From Faecalibacterium sp. HTF-F (GTDB lineage: Bacteria > Bacillota > Clostridia > Oscillospirales > Ruminococcaceae): a stretch of DNA of 64,000 bases. Positions within the stretch are counted from its first letter, which is position 1. Every line of letters begins with the position of its first letter. Below, in pieces: positions 54,334 through 64,000 of the stretch. The position numbers were made by a program, and so were the translations under genes. Location: assembly GCF_023347535.1 (NCBI RefSeq), contig NZ_CP094473.1, positions 1,798,001-1,862,000 on the forward strand. Direction: 5' to 3'. The notes under the pieces are model-generated. The model saw only the letters and a list, made by a program, of their open reading frames with translations, had not been told where the DNA came from and did not search any database.

Positions 54334-54579
54334 TTACTCGCTGATGATCTCGTACATTTCGCGGGCCACATCCTTAGTGCGGGGTTCCACATCCGAGAGC
54401 ACCCGCACCCTGATGGGACGGTTGCCGAAGGTCACCTCAATGACATCACCCGCCTTGACGGCCTGACTGGCCTTGGCGATCTTGCCGTTGATGAGGATGC
54501 GGCCTGCATCGGCCACTTCGTTTGCCACAGTGCGGCGCTTGATGAGCCGCGAAACTTTCAGATACTTATCCAGACGCAT
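54334..54579 (-). CDS. rqcP: S4-domain RNA-binding protein RqcP (YabO/Hsp15 type)
   Basis: An 81-residue S4-fold protein (MRLDKYLKVSRLIKRRTVA). RqcP binds the large subunit with RqcH during ribosome quality control, inferred from Bacillus. The ATG at 54579 has AGGAGG 8 bases upstream. Confidence 0.93.
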   Translation of the reverse strand: MRLDKYLKVSRLIKRRTVANEVADAGRILINGKIAKASQAVKAGDVIEVTFGNRPIRVRVLSDVEPRTKDVAREMYEIISE

Positions 54580-54599
54580 CGTCTTATCCTCCTGTGATG

Positions 54600-54636
54600 A
54601 AAAATGCCGCCGCACCTCCTGCGAGGCAGCGGCGGC
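54600..54636 (-). terminator. Terminator-like hairpin between hup and rqcP
   Basis: GCCGCCGC and GCGGCGGC arms (54606-54613 with 54629-54636), then ATTTTTC on the minus strand. It may let hup be expressed above the downstream genes. Confidence 0.75.
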
Positions 54637-54652
54637 AAAAGAAAACAGCTTC

Positions 54653-54922
54653 TTACAGGGTGTCCTTCAGGGACTTGCCGGGCTTGAACACGATGCTGCG
54701 GGAAGCAGCAATGGTGATGGGCTCACGGGTGCGGGGGTTGATGCCCTGACGCTCTGCACGCTCGCGCACCTCAAAGGTGCCAAAGCCGGAAATGGTGATC
54801 TTTTCGCCCTCGGCCATGGCCTTGCCCAGTGCCTCGAACATGGCATTGACAGCCTGCTCAGCATTTTTCTTGCTCATCTCAGTGTTCGCAGCAACCTGTG
54901 CGATCAGATCGGTCTTCGTCAT
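54653..54922 (-). CDS. hup: HU-family DNA-binding protein
   Basis: An 89-residue histone-like protein of standard length: MTKTDLIAQVAANTEMSKK, then GFGTFEVRERAERQGINPRT with the DNA-binding arm, and FKPGKSLKDTL at the end. GGAGGG is 7 bases before the ATG at 54922. Confidence 0.98.
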   Translation of the reverse strand: MTKTDLIAQVAANTEMSKKNAEQAVNAMFEALGKAMAEGEKITISGFGTFEVRERAERQGINPRTREPITIAASRSIVFKPGKSLKDTL

Positions 54923-54976
54923 AAAAATACCCTCCAAATTTGTTCCTTGGTGTTCTTCTTTCTCTATCGGAGCAGG

Positions 54977-55687
54977 TCACTCGACCTGAGTACCGCTTTG
55001 TGGCTCCTGTTCCAGCAGCCCTGCACAGAAGCGCTTGGAGGCAAAGGTCAGCGCCTCCTCTGCATCCACTCCGGCCAGCCGCATGGCGTTGGCTGCGGCA
55101 AACAGCAGCTCCCCCGCCGTCCGGGCATCCTGTTCCCGGCTCCAGCCGTCCAGAGCATCCTGCAAAGCCTGCTGCGCCCGGGTCTTGTCCGGCTGCGCCG
55201 CACCGCAGCGGTCGGCACGCTTCTGCAGCTTCTGAGCACGCATCAGTGCAGGCAGGGTGGCGGGCACCGTGCCCAGCTCATCGGCCAGAGTGGTGCGGCC
55301 CTTTTCCTTATTTTTGAGCGCATCCCAGCCATTTATACCGGCATTCTGCGCTGCTGAGGATGCAAAAATGTTCGGGTGGCGGAACACGAGCTTCTCGCAC
55401 ACCTCACGGCAGACATCCTCAAAGGTAAAGTGTCCGCGCTCCTCTTCCATCACGGCATGGAACGCCACCTGCATCAGCACATCGCCAAGCTCTTCCTGCA
55501 TCAGCACCGGGTCATCGGCATCGATGGCCTCCAGCGCCTCACAGGTCTCCTCCAGAAAGTTCTTCCGGATGGAGGCATGGGTCTGCACCTTGTCCCACGG
55601 GCAGCCGTTCTCCGGGTCCCGCAGGATGCGCAGGATCTCCAGCAGCTGTTCTGCCGTGTAAGGGGCCTTGGGCTGCCAGTCCAGCAC
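54977..55687 (-). CDS. mazG: Nucleoside triphosphate pyrophosphohydrolase MazG
   Basis: A 236-residue all-alpha NTP pyrophosphatase: CPWDKVQTHASIRKNFLEET and ELGDVLMQVAFHA carry the metal-binding EExxE and ExxD residues. A second diverged MazG-like half spans about 165-236. A GTG at 55687, 10 bases after AAGGAG, is preferred to the GTG at 55696, which touches that site. It is the first gene of mazG-hup-rqcP-yabP-yabQ-divIC-S1. Confidence 0.94.
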   Translation of the reverse strand: MLDWQPKAPYTAEQLLEILRILRDPENGCPWDKVQTHASIRKNFLEETCEALEAIDADDPVLMQEELGDVLMQVAFHAVMEEERGHFTFEDVCREVCEKLVFRHPNIFASSAAQNAGINGWDALKNKEKGRTTLADELGTVPATLPALMRAQKLQKRADRCGAAQPDKTRAQQALQDALDGWSREQDARTAGELLFAAANAMRLAGVDAEEALTFASKRFCAGLLEQEPQSGTQVE

Positions 55688-55719
55688 AGTGCTCACACTC
55701 CTTGCAAAAGATACTGCAT

Positions 55720-55748
55720 ATTGTACCGCATCTTCCGCGTTTTTTCAA
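55720..55748 (-). promoter_or_regulatory. Promoter of the mazG operon
   Basis: TTGAAA (55743-55748), 17-base spacer, TACAAT (55720-55725). Confidence 0.9.
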
Positions 55749-55806
55749 GACAGCACCGGCAAATTCCGGCAATTTGCCTTTATTTTCTGCATTTTAGCCT
55801 ATCCCG

Positions 55807-55847
55807 CAAAAAACAGGACGGTGCCCTGCGGGGAGCGCCGCCCTGTT
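55807..55847 (-). terminator. Terminator of the zinc-ribbon gene
   Basis: A 13-base arm (55812-55824) pairs with 55835-55847 (one or two mismatches), followed by TTTTTTG on the minus strand. Confidence 0.85.
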
Positions 55848-55859
55848 GCCTGACGGAGA

Positions 55860-56294
55860 TTACAGCTGTGCGCCGCACTTGTTGCAGAACAGTGCATCGT
55901 CCGAAACGGGCGCGCCGCACTGCGGGCAGCTCTTGTGCTCTGCAGGCGCAGCCTCGGCGGCAGGAGCTTCCGGCTCTGCAGCGGGCTCCTCCTCGTGCAC
56001 CACATAGTCCACCTCTGCGGCTTCTGCCGGGGTCAGCGATGCCTTCAGGCGGGTGATCTCCTGCTCGATGTGATCGATCATTTCGATATACTTATCCACC
56101 AGCGGCTGGTTTTCTTCCTTGCCCTTGGCCAGACTGTACACCAATGCGCCCAGCTGACGCTGCGCCTTGAGCAGCTTGCCCTGTTCGTTGACGATCAAAG
56201 CCTGCGTTTTGCCCTTTTCGGCCAGATCCAGTGCAGCGTTTTTGCCTTTTTCGGCATATTCCAGACCCATTTCCTTGATCCTGTTGAAATCCAT
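55860..56294 (-). CDS. Zinc-ribbon protein with N-terminal coiled coil
   Basis: A 144-residue cytoplasmic protein: helical, charged first half (AEKGKNAALDLAEKGK, then a coiled coil to about 95), an Ala/Glu/Pro linker, and a C-terminal zinc ribbon (CPQCG, then CNKCG). The layout is common in Firmicutes small proteins of unknown function. GAGAGGTG is 6 bases before the ATG at 56294. It is transcribed alone. Confidence 0.85.
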   Translation of the reverse strand: MDFNRIKEMGLEYAEKGKNAALDLAEKGKTQALIVNEQGKLLKAQRQLGALVYSLAKGKEENQPLVDKYIEMIDHIEQEITRLKASLTPAEAAEVDYVVHEEEPAAEPEAPAAEAAPAEHKSCPQCGAPVSDDALFCNKCGAQL

Positions 56295-56354
56295 AAAAGA
56301 CACCTCTCTTACTATCGGCCTGTTTATCGTGGGCCATGTGCGGATGTTATCTCC

Positions 56355-56383
56355 ATTATAGCGCACAGGCCGCCCGTTTGCAA
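56355..56383 (-). promoter_or_regulatory. Promoter of the zinc-ribbon gene
   Basis: TTGCAA (56378-56383), 17-base spacer, TATAAT (56355-56360). Confidence 0.9.
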
Positions 56384-56463
56384 CGAACGGGCCGCATTTT
56401 TTACAGTTTGGTGCCGGTTTGGAAACAGTTTTTTCGCATTCAGACTAAATTTACACGATATTT

Positions 56464-57426
56464 TCACACATTGGCATCCTGTGCCATGCGGTCGGCCGCG
56501 CCGCCGTAGAATTCCCGCAGCATACTGTCTTCCGGCAGCAGCTCCAGCTCCAACGGTGCCACATGCTCAAACCGGCGGGCGGTCTCATCCCACAGCTCGG
56601 CATTGTGGCCTTCCAGCGTGAACTGACGGCGCACCACGCCCAGCAGCTTGGAGATCAGGCCCAGCTCGTAGGTAAAGGAGGTATCCAGCAAAAAGTCCGC
56701 TGTGGATTTGAAGCCCTTGATATAGCGTGTTTCACCGTCCAGCACGCGGTCCCACATGGCAAGGGTCTTTTCCGGGCTGCGGCCGCGGGCGGCAGCATCG
56801 CGCAGGGTGCGGCGGCACAGGCGGATATCCTGTGTATTGATGACTCTCCGGCCATCGATGCAGTATTCCTCCCGCAGGCCGGCATACACGCGGTAGATAT
56901 CGTCGCCTTTCACAAGGCCGGTGAGCTCCGGGTTCAGGGCATGGATGCCCTCCACGATGCATACACCGCCCTGCAGGTCGATGGGCTCCACCTGCTCCGA
57001 GCGCCTCTCTGCAGAGAAATCATAGACTGGCAGCACGGTCTTTCCGGTCTCGCTGAGTTCCCGCAGGCACTGCTTGATGAGGGGCAGGTCCAGCGTATCG
57101 GGGTTTTCGTAATCCAGTGTGCCGTCCGGCAGCCGGGGGTAGAACTCTGCCCCTTTGAAGAAATTATCCAGACTTACCACCTGCGCCGGAGTCCCGCGCT
57201 TTTGCAGAGCTTTTGCCAGACAGTGGGCGCTGGTGGTCTTGCCGCTGGCCGACGGGCCGGTGAGCATGACGATCTTTGCGCCGGAGAGCTGTACCTTCTG
57301 GGCGGCATAATCCACACGCTGTCTGTAGCTCCGCTCGCTCAGATCTGCCAGCATCTGCGGGCTGCGGGCCGCCACATTGTACAGATCGACCTCAACCAGA
57401 CGTTTCGGTACCCAGATCGTGATCAT
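56464..57426 (-). CDS. Uridine kinase-like nucleoside kinase
   Basis: A 320-residue P-loop kinase: LTGPSASGKTTSAHCLA (Walker A), SLDNFFKGAEFYPRLPDG and DLPLIKQ as in uridine kinase. In many clostridia this domain is fused behind TGS and tRNA-synthetase-like domains; here only a short N-terminal piece (about 1-45) precedes it. The ATG at 57426 lies inside the last 35 bases of hemZ, with AAGGAG 12 bases upstream, so it is coupled to hemZ. Confidence 0.87.
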   Translation of the reverse strand: MITIWVPKRLVEVDLYNVAARSPQMLADLSERSYRQRVDYAAQKVQLSGAKIVMLTGPSASGKTTSAHCLAKALQKRGTPAQVVSLDNFFKGAEFYPRLPDGTLDYENPDTLDLPLIKQCLRELSETGKTVLPVYDFSAERRSEQVEPIDLQGGVCIVEGIHALNPELTGLVKGDDIYRVYAGLREEYCIDGRRVINTQDIRLCRRTLRDAAARGRSPEKTLAMWDRVLDGETRYIKGFKSTADFLLDTSFTYELGLISKLLGVVRRQFTLEGHNAELWDETARRFEHVAPLELELLPEDSMLREFYGGAADRMAQDANV

Positions 57427-58861
57427 AAAAATCAGCCACTCCTTTTTTGCGTTCCAGCACCTCCGCAAAACGCTGGATATATTCATTCGGATATTTGAAG
57501 TTAAAGATGCGCTGCATCCGTTTGCCGCCGTCGGCCACCAGCTTGGTGCTGCCGCCTGCACCGGCGGAGAGGATGGTCTGGACTTCCTCCATGATATAGA
57601 TGTTGTAATATCCCTCGTGGCCCGGCTTGCACCAGCCCACGTTCTCAAGGTTCTGCAGGGTGTTTTTCTGGCGGTAGAGGTAGTAGGGACGATAGCCCGC
57701 TTCTGCCAGCAGACGGCATTTTTCCAGCATGGCGGCGACGTCGGCGTAGTCGTTGGTGCTCTGGTCCTCGATGACGATGCGGGAAGCCCGCTTGAGGGTC
57801 AGGGTGTGCACGGTGATGTTCTCCGGGTCCAGCGCAATGGCCTGCCGCAGGCTGTGCTCAAAGCTTTCCACCGTGTCGCCGGGCAGGCCGGCAATGAGGT
57901 CCATGTTGATGTCATCGTGACCGGCTTTGCGTGCTTCGGCATAGCAGTCCAGAATGTCCTGCGCCGAGTGCTTGCGGCCGATGCCGGCCAGCACCTCGTC
58001 CGAGAAGGTCTGCGGGTTGATGGAGATGCGGGTAGCGCCGTATTCCCGGATGACAGCCAGCTTTTCCGCATCCGTACAGTCCGGACGGCCTGCCTCCACC
58101 GTATATTCCACGACCTTCGAGAGGTCAAAATTCGCCCGGACCGTGCCCATCAGCTGCCGCAGCTGGTCGGCAGACAGGCTGGTGGGCGTGCCGCCGCCAA
58201 TGTAGATGCTGCAAAGGGTAAGCCCCGCCTTGTCGGCCTGAATGCGGATCTCTTCCACTTCCCGGCACAGACAGTCCACATAGGGCTGCACCATCTTGCG
58301 GTCGCGGTCCAGATTGCAGCTGACAAAGCTGCAGTAGCTGCACCGGGACGGACAGAACGGGATGCCGATATACAGGCTGTAGGTTCTGGGTTCACTGCCC
58401 ACCTTCAGGATGGGCTCCTGCAGATCTGCAATGGCCTTGGCCATGGTGTATTTCTGCTGCGAGCAATCAAACCGCTCCAGAAAAAAGCGGTCGATCTCCG
58501 CTTCCGTCCAGCCTGCGGCGCGCTTGTCATGGATGAGCCGCACCGGGCGCACGCCGGTCATTTTGCCCCAGGGCGGGCGGAGCCCCGTCCACTGGCGCAG
58601 CAGATCGTAAGTCAGGCTGGCAAGGCTGAATTCCGGGGTCTCGCCGCCCTGTTCCACAGGCGCAGGCAGCGGTGCGTGCCGTTCAGCACTTCTGCCGCCC
58701 TGACGCACCAGCGCATGCAGGCCGTCCGGCGTTTTTTCTGCCCAGACGCAGTCCTCGGCGTCCTCCGGTGGGGTGAGGGTGAGCGGTGCCATGGGGTAAA
58801 ACAAACGCACCAGATGCTCCACTTCGTAGCCGGAGGGCAGGCCGGTAATATAGATCTTCAT
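57392..58861 (-). CDS. hemZ: Coproporphyrinogen dehydrogenase HemZ-like radical SAM protein
   Basis: A 489-residue radical-SAM protein. The cluster motif is CPSRCSYC (Cys170, Cys174, Cys177), followed by IYIGGGTPTSL and INPQTFSDEVL as in HemN/HemZ. The N-terminal 150 residues are HemZ-specific. The role may be anaerobic porphyrin synthesis or haem handling. No other haem genes are in the window, so the physiological role is open. It lies 13 bases after the MBL gene. Confidence 0.9.
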   Translation of the reverse strand: MKIYITGLPSGYEVEHLVRLFYPMAPLTLTPPEDAEDCVWAEKTPDGLHALVRQGGRSAERHAPLPAPVEQGGETPEFSLASLTYDLLRQWTGLRPPWGKMTGVRPVRLIHDKRAAGWTEAEIDRFFLERFDCSQQKYTMAKAIADLQEPILKVGSEPRTYSLYIGIPFCPSRCSYCSFVSCNLDRDRKMVQPYVDCLCREVEEIRIQADKAGLTLCSIYIGGGTPTSLSADQLRQLMGTVRANFDLSKVVEYTVEAGRPDCTDAEKLAVIREYGATRISINPQTFSDEVLAGIGRKHSAQDILDCYAEARKAGHDDINMDLIAGLPGDTVESFEHSLRQAIALDPENITVHTLTLKRASRIVIEDQSTNDYADVAAMLEKCRLLAEAGYRPYYLYRQKNTLQNLENVGWCKPGHEGYYNIYIMEEVQTILSAGAGGSTKLVADGGKRMQRIFNFKYPNEYIQRFAEVLERKKGVADFYDHDLGTETSG

Positions 58862-58874
58862 TTTCGTTCACTCT

Positions 58875-59492
58875 TCAAAAAATGTCGTTTCCGCCGCGCA
58901 GAGCGCTGCGGATATAGTAGTTATTGTCCAGTTCATCGCCAAAGGTGGAGAACTCGCCATGGCCCGGCAGCACCTGCGTTTCCCGTGGGATGGGCAGCTT
59001 TGCCAGTTTACGCAGACTCTCAGCCATCTGTGCACTGCTGCCGCCCTCCAGATCGGTGCGGCCGATGCTGCCTGCAAACAGGGTGTCACCGCAGAAGAGA
59101 TAACCGCCGCACAGCAGCACCACGCTGCCGGGGGTGTGTCCGGGCGTGTGCCATGCCGTAAAGATCAGTTCATCCACCGTCACGGTGCCGTCCTCGGCAT
59201 AGCCGCAGTCTGCCGCAGAAAGCGGATACATGCGGTCGCCTGCAAGGTCCGCAGCCTCACAGTAGAGCTTTGCGTTCCACTCGGTGCGCAGGGCTTCGGC
59301 GCTGCCCACATGGTCGTAGTGACCGTGGGTGCACAGGATGGTGGTGAGCCGGGCATGGTTCTCTTTTAAAATTTTATCGTAGGTCTGCGCATCTGCCGCC
59401 GGGTCAATGACCACGGCATGGCCTGCATCGGAAATGAGCAGGAAGGTGTTGGTATACAGCGGCGCATCGGCCGGAATGTGAAAAGCCTGCAT
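58875..59492 (-). CDS. MBL-fold hydrolase, glyoxalase II-like
   Basis: A 205-residue metallo-beta-lactamase-fold protein: THGHYDHVG (metal site), HTPGHTPGS, FCGDTLFAGSIGR and LPGHGEFS. The family includes glyoxalase II and persulfide-type hydrolases. Substrate unknown. AAGGAG overlaps the dtd stop region and is 8 bases before the ATG at 59492, so it is coupled to dtd. Confidence 0.9.
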   Translation of the reverse strand: MQAFHIPADAPLYTNTFLLISDAGHAVVIDPAADAQTYDKILKENHARLTTILCTHGHYDHVGSAEALRTEWNAKLYCEAADLAGDRMYPLSAADCGYAEDGTVTVDELIFTAWHTPGHTPGSVVLLCGGYLFCGDTLFAGSIGRTDLEGGSSAQMAESLRKLAKLPIPRETQVLPGHGEFSTFGDELDNNYYIRSALRGGNDIF

Positions 59493-59497
59493 GGCAT

Positions 59498-59959
59498 TTA
59501 CTCCTTTTTCTTCCACTCGTCGGTGTCGATGATGATGGTGCAGGGGCCTTCGTTCACAAGCGACACCTGCATATCCGCGCCGAACTCGCCGTGCTGCACG
59601 TCCTTGAGGCCGTGCTTGTTCATCTCGGCAAGGAACAGCTCGTAAGCATCCACCGAAAGGGGCGGCTTTGCGGCCTTGATAAAGCTGGGACGGTAGCCTT
59701 TTTTCGTGTCACCATAAAGAGTGAACTGGCTCACCACCAGCGCGGAATAGCCAAGATCCCGGGCACTGAGGTTCAGCTTGCCCTCGGCATCCGGAAAGAT
59801 GCGCAGCCCCGCACATTTATCGGCAAGCTTTGGCACGATGTCAAGGCTGTCGGTATCCTTGACCCCCAGCAGGATCACAAGTCCCGGGCCGATGGCGCGG
59901 GGCTCACCGCCGTTCACCCGCACACTGGCGGAAGAGACTGCCTGAATGACTGCACGCAT
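59498..59959 (-). CDS. dtd: D-aminoacyl-tRNA deacylase
   Basis: A 153-residue enzyme removing D-amino acids from mischarged tRNA. The active-site threonine lies in SQFTLYGDTKKG and the cis-dipeptide region is NEGPCTIIID (usual form NxGPVT). AAGGAG is 7 bases before the ATG. It follows rel directly. Confidence 0.97.
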   Translation of the reverse strand: MRAVIQAVSSASVRVNGGEPRAIGPGLVILLGVKDTDSLDIVPKLADKCAGLRIFPDAEGKLNLSARDLGYSALVVSQFTLYGDTKKGYRPSFIKAAKPPLSVDAYELFLAEMNKHGLKDVQHGEFGADMQVSLVNEGPCTIIIDTDEWKKKE

Positions 59960-59962
59960 GTT

Positions 59963-62302
<2,340 letters not shown>

Positions 62303-62303
62303 T

Positions 62304-64000
62304 TTACATTCCCTCCAAACATTTCAGGACCGGGGCATCTGCAAGGTTCTTTTTGCCCTGCGCAGGCACAAGCTCCAGATATTTTGCCCCACCCTTTTCC
62401 ACAGCGGCGATCAGGCCCACCTGTTCCAGAGCCGTCACTGCCACCAGTGTTTTGCCTGTATTTTCCTCGCCCAGCTTCGCACACAGCGGCTGCAGATCCT
62501 CTGCATGCCAGCGGCGCGCCTGCAGCTCACGATATACCGTGATCATGTGGCTGCGGTCGGGCGTGATCAGTGCTTTTTGTTCTGCCGTCAGCGGCGTGCC
62601 CCGGCGCAGCGCCGCCACCAGTGCGGCCTGTTCCGCAAGTTTGCTGCCAAGGCCTGCCGGGTGCAGATCCAGGATGCGGCCCGAAAGCTGTGCGCCCCGG
62701 GGCGAATCGTAGACCGAAAGATTCAGCGCTGCATCCACCACGTCTCCCGTGGTGTAGGGCAGCTGCTCCGGGTGCATGCCGAACCACACCGCATACACGC
62801 TGGCGTTGCCCTGCCGCAGGCGCAGGCGGCTGTGCCTGCCATCCGACACCGGATACACCCCGTCCACCACGGCATTCTGCAAAAGGAACACCGGGGTGGG
62901 ATTTTCGGCGCCATAGGGTGCCAGCTGATCCAGCCTGCGCACGCTCTCCACCGTGACCCGGTCCAGATGAATGGACAGGTCACATTCCAGCGGGGTCGCA
63001 TGCAGCACCGGGCATTCCCGCGCGGCCCACTCGTTCAGGCGGCGGCGCAAGGCAGGCAGGTTTTCTTCCCGCACCGAAAGGCCCGCCGCCATGGCGTGGC
63101 CTCCGTAGCGGATGAGCAGGTCTGCGCAGGAGCCGATGCAGTCGTGGAGGTTGAATCCCTGCACACTGCGGCCGCTGCCTTTGCACTCGCCATGCTCGTC
63201 CACCGTCACCACGATCACCGGCCGGCCGGTGCGCTCCACCAGCCGGGAGGCCACGATGCCAATGACGCCGGGGTGCCAGTCGCGGCCCCACAGCAGCATC
63301 ACGCGGTCTTCCAGCCGTTCCGGCTCCTGTTCCAGAAGCTCCTGCGCCGCATTGAAAATCTGCAGCTCGATCTCCTGACGCCGGGCGTTGATCTCGTTCA
63401 GTTTGCGGGCCAGCTCCTCGGCACGGTCGGGATCCTCGCAGAGCACCAGCTGCAGGGCGGTCACGGCGCTGTCCATGCGGCCCGCCGCGTTGATGCGCGG
63501 CGCAATGGCATAGCTGACATTCTCCGCCGTGACGGGTTTACCCGTAAGGCCCACCTCTTCCAGCAGGGCTTCCAGCCCGGGACGGTCGGTGTTTTGCAGC
63601 TGGTGCAGGCCGGATCTTACCAGTGTGCGGTTCTCGCCGGTCAGCGGCATCACATCCGCCACCGTACCCACAGCGGCAAGGTCGCCGCAGTAGTCCAGCA
63701 TTTCCTCCGGCGGGCAGCCGTCCAGCGCGGCGCACAGCTTAAAGGCCACGCCCGCACCGCACAGGCCCTTGAAAGGGCTGGTATCATCCCTGCGGCGGGG
63801 GTCCACCACAGCAGCCGCCTTCGGCAATGTATCCGGCGGCAGATGGTGGTCGGTGATGATCAGGTCGATGCCCAATTCTGCAGCGTAATCCGCTTCGTCC
63901 ACGGCAGAAATGCCATTGTCCACGGTCACGATCAGCTGACAGCCCTTGTCGTGGATGGAGCGGATCGCGTTTTTGGAAAGGCCGTAACCATCGCCCTCGC
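62304..64000 (-). CDS. recJ: Single-stranded-DNA exonuclease RecJ, N-terminus outside the window
   Basis: At least 565 residues; the frame is open to the right edge. Visible are GDGYGLSKNAI, TVDNG, ITDHHLPPD (the DHH signature), RINAAGRMDSA and YGGHAMAAGLS of the DHHA1 part, then the OB fold and a C-terminal domain. The N-terminal DxD motif lies outside the window. The gene is followed directly by rel. The apt gene often found between them in clostridia is absent. Confidence 0.95.
   Translation of the reverse strand, partial: EGDGYGLSKNAIRSIHDKGCQLIVTVDNGISAVDEADYAAELGIDLIITDHHLPPDTLPKAAAVVDPRRRDDTSPFKGLCGAGVAFKLCAALDGCPPEEMLDYCGDLAAVGTVADVMPLTGENRTLVRSGLHQLQNTDRPGLEALLEEVGLTGKPVTAENVSYAIAPRINAAGRMDSAVTALQLVLCEDPDRAEELARKLNEINARRQEIELQIFNAAQELLEQEPERLEDRVMLLWGRDWHPGVIGIVASRLVERTGRPVIVVTVDEHGECKGSGRSVQGFNLHDCIGSCADLLIRYGGHAMAAGLSVREENLPALRRRLNEWAARECPVLHATPLECDLSIHLDRVTVESVRRLDQLAPYGAENPTPVFLLQNAVVDGVYPVSDGRHSRLRLRQGNASVYAVWFGMHPEQLPYTTGDVVDAALNLSVYDSPRGAQLSGRILDLHPAGLGSKLAEQAALVAALRRGTPLTAEQKALITPDRSHMITVYRELQARRWHAEDLQPLCAKLGEENTGKTLVAVTALEQVGLIAAVEKGGAKYLELVPAQGKKNLADAPVLKCLEGM

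Overview
The window looks like chromosomal DNA of a Faecalibacterium-type clostridium (Oscillospiraceae/Ruminococcaceae, Firmicutes). The supporting signs are GC-rich codon use combined with typical Firmicutes gene content and order: polC, the mrnC ribonuclease, the pair of M16 peptidases ymfF/ymfH, the mazG-hup-rqcP-yabP-yabQ-divIC-S1 order, a glmS ribozyme, sigma-A promoters with a strongly preferred TGnTATAAT extended -10, and AGGAGG ribosome sites. The species assignment is inference. There is no prophage, transposase, integron or CRISPR array, so almost everything is core chromosome.

Layout. 1-15 kb is mostly on the minus strand: yebC, rsmF, a small Asn/Ser/Thr-rich protein on the plus strand, mrnC, obg, rpmA-rplU, then ymfF-ymfH-lgt, a membrane D,D-peptidase, and an ACT protein-hom-thrB-lysC operon for threonine and lysine precursors. 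15-22 kb carries a class A penicillin-binding protein, two small plus-strand genes (a BofC-like membrane protein and a Cys/His-rich 56-residue protein under a perfect consensus promoter), a Na/phosphate cotransporter with a structured leader, a 38-residue microprotein and a CBS-domain protein. 22-37 kb is on the plus strand: asp23-fakA, tRNA-Gly (minus strand), an AlkD-like repair protein, then the operon pyrH-frr-uppS-cdsA-dxr-rseP-ispG-fic-polC. This last operon joins UMP kinase, ribosome recycling, isoprenoid and phospholipid precursors, membrane proteolysis and replication, and has an unexpected Fic gene inserted before polC.

37-49 kb holds an RNA-type metallo-beta-lactamase, typA, tRNA-Asn, and the most accessory-looking locus of the window. 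That locus is a C39-peptidase ABC exporter with an unusual insert in its protease domain, a GyrI-like protein, an HlyD-type membrane fusion protein and a surface protein with Ig-like BIG2 repeats and a C-terminal membrane anchor. It begins with a long leader containing an attenuator-like hairpin and ends at a perfect 15-bp terminator. No precursor peptide gene was found beside it. 47-64 kb returns to the minus strand: glmS behind a glmS ribozyme, a DUF5685-like protein with a membrane partner, an RlmL-type methyltransferase, the mazG-to-S1 operon (with sporulation-type yabP and yabQ although the likely host is not known to sporulate), a zinc-ribbon protein, and recJ-rel-dtd-MBL-hemZ-uridine kinase.

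Scattered between genes are four copies, one of them partial, of a 130-144 bp imperfect palindromic repeat that looks like a MITE or mobile hairpin element. The best candidates for undescribed biology are the exporter locus, this repeat family, the structured leaders and three small proteins with good promoters or ribosome sites.
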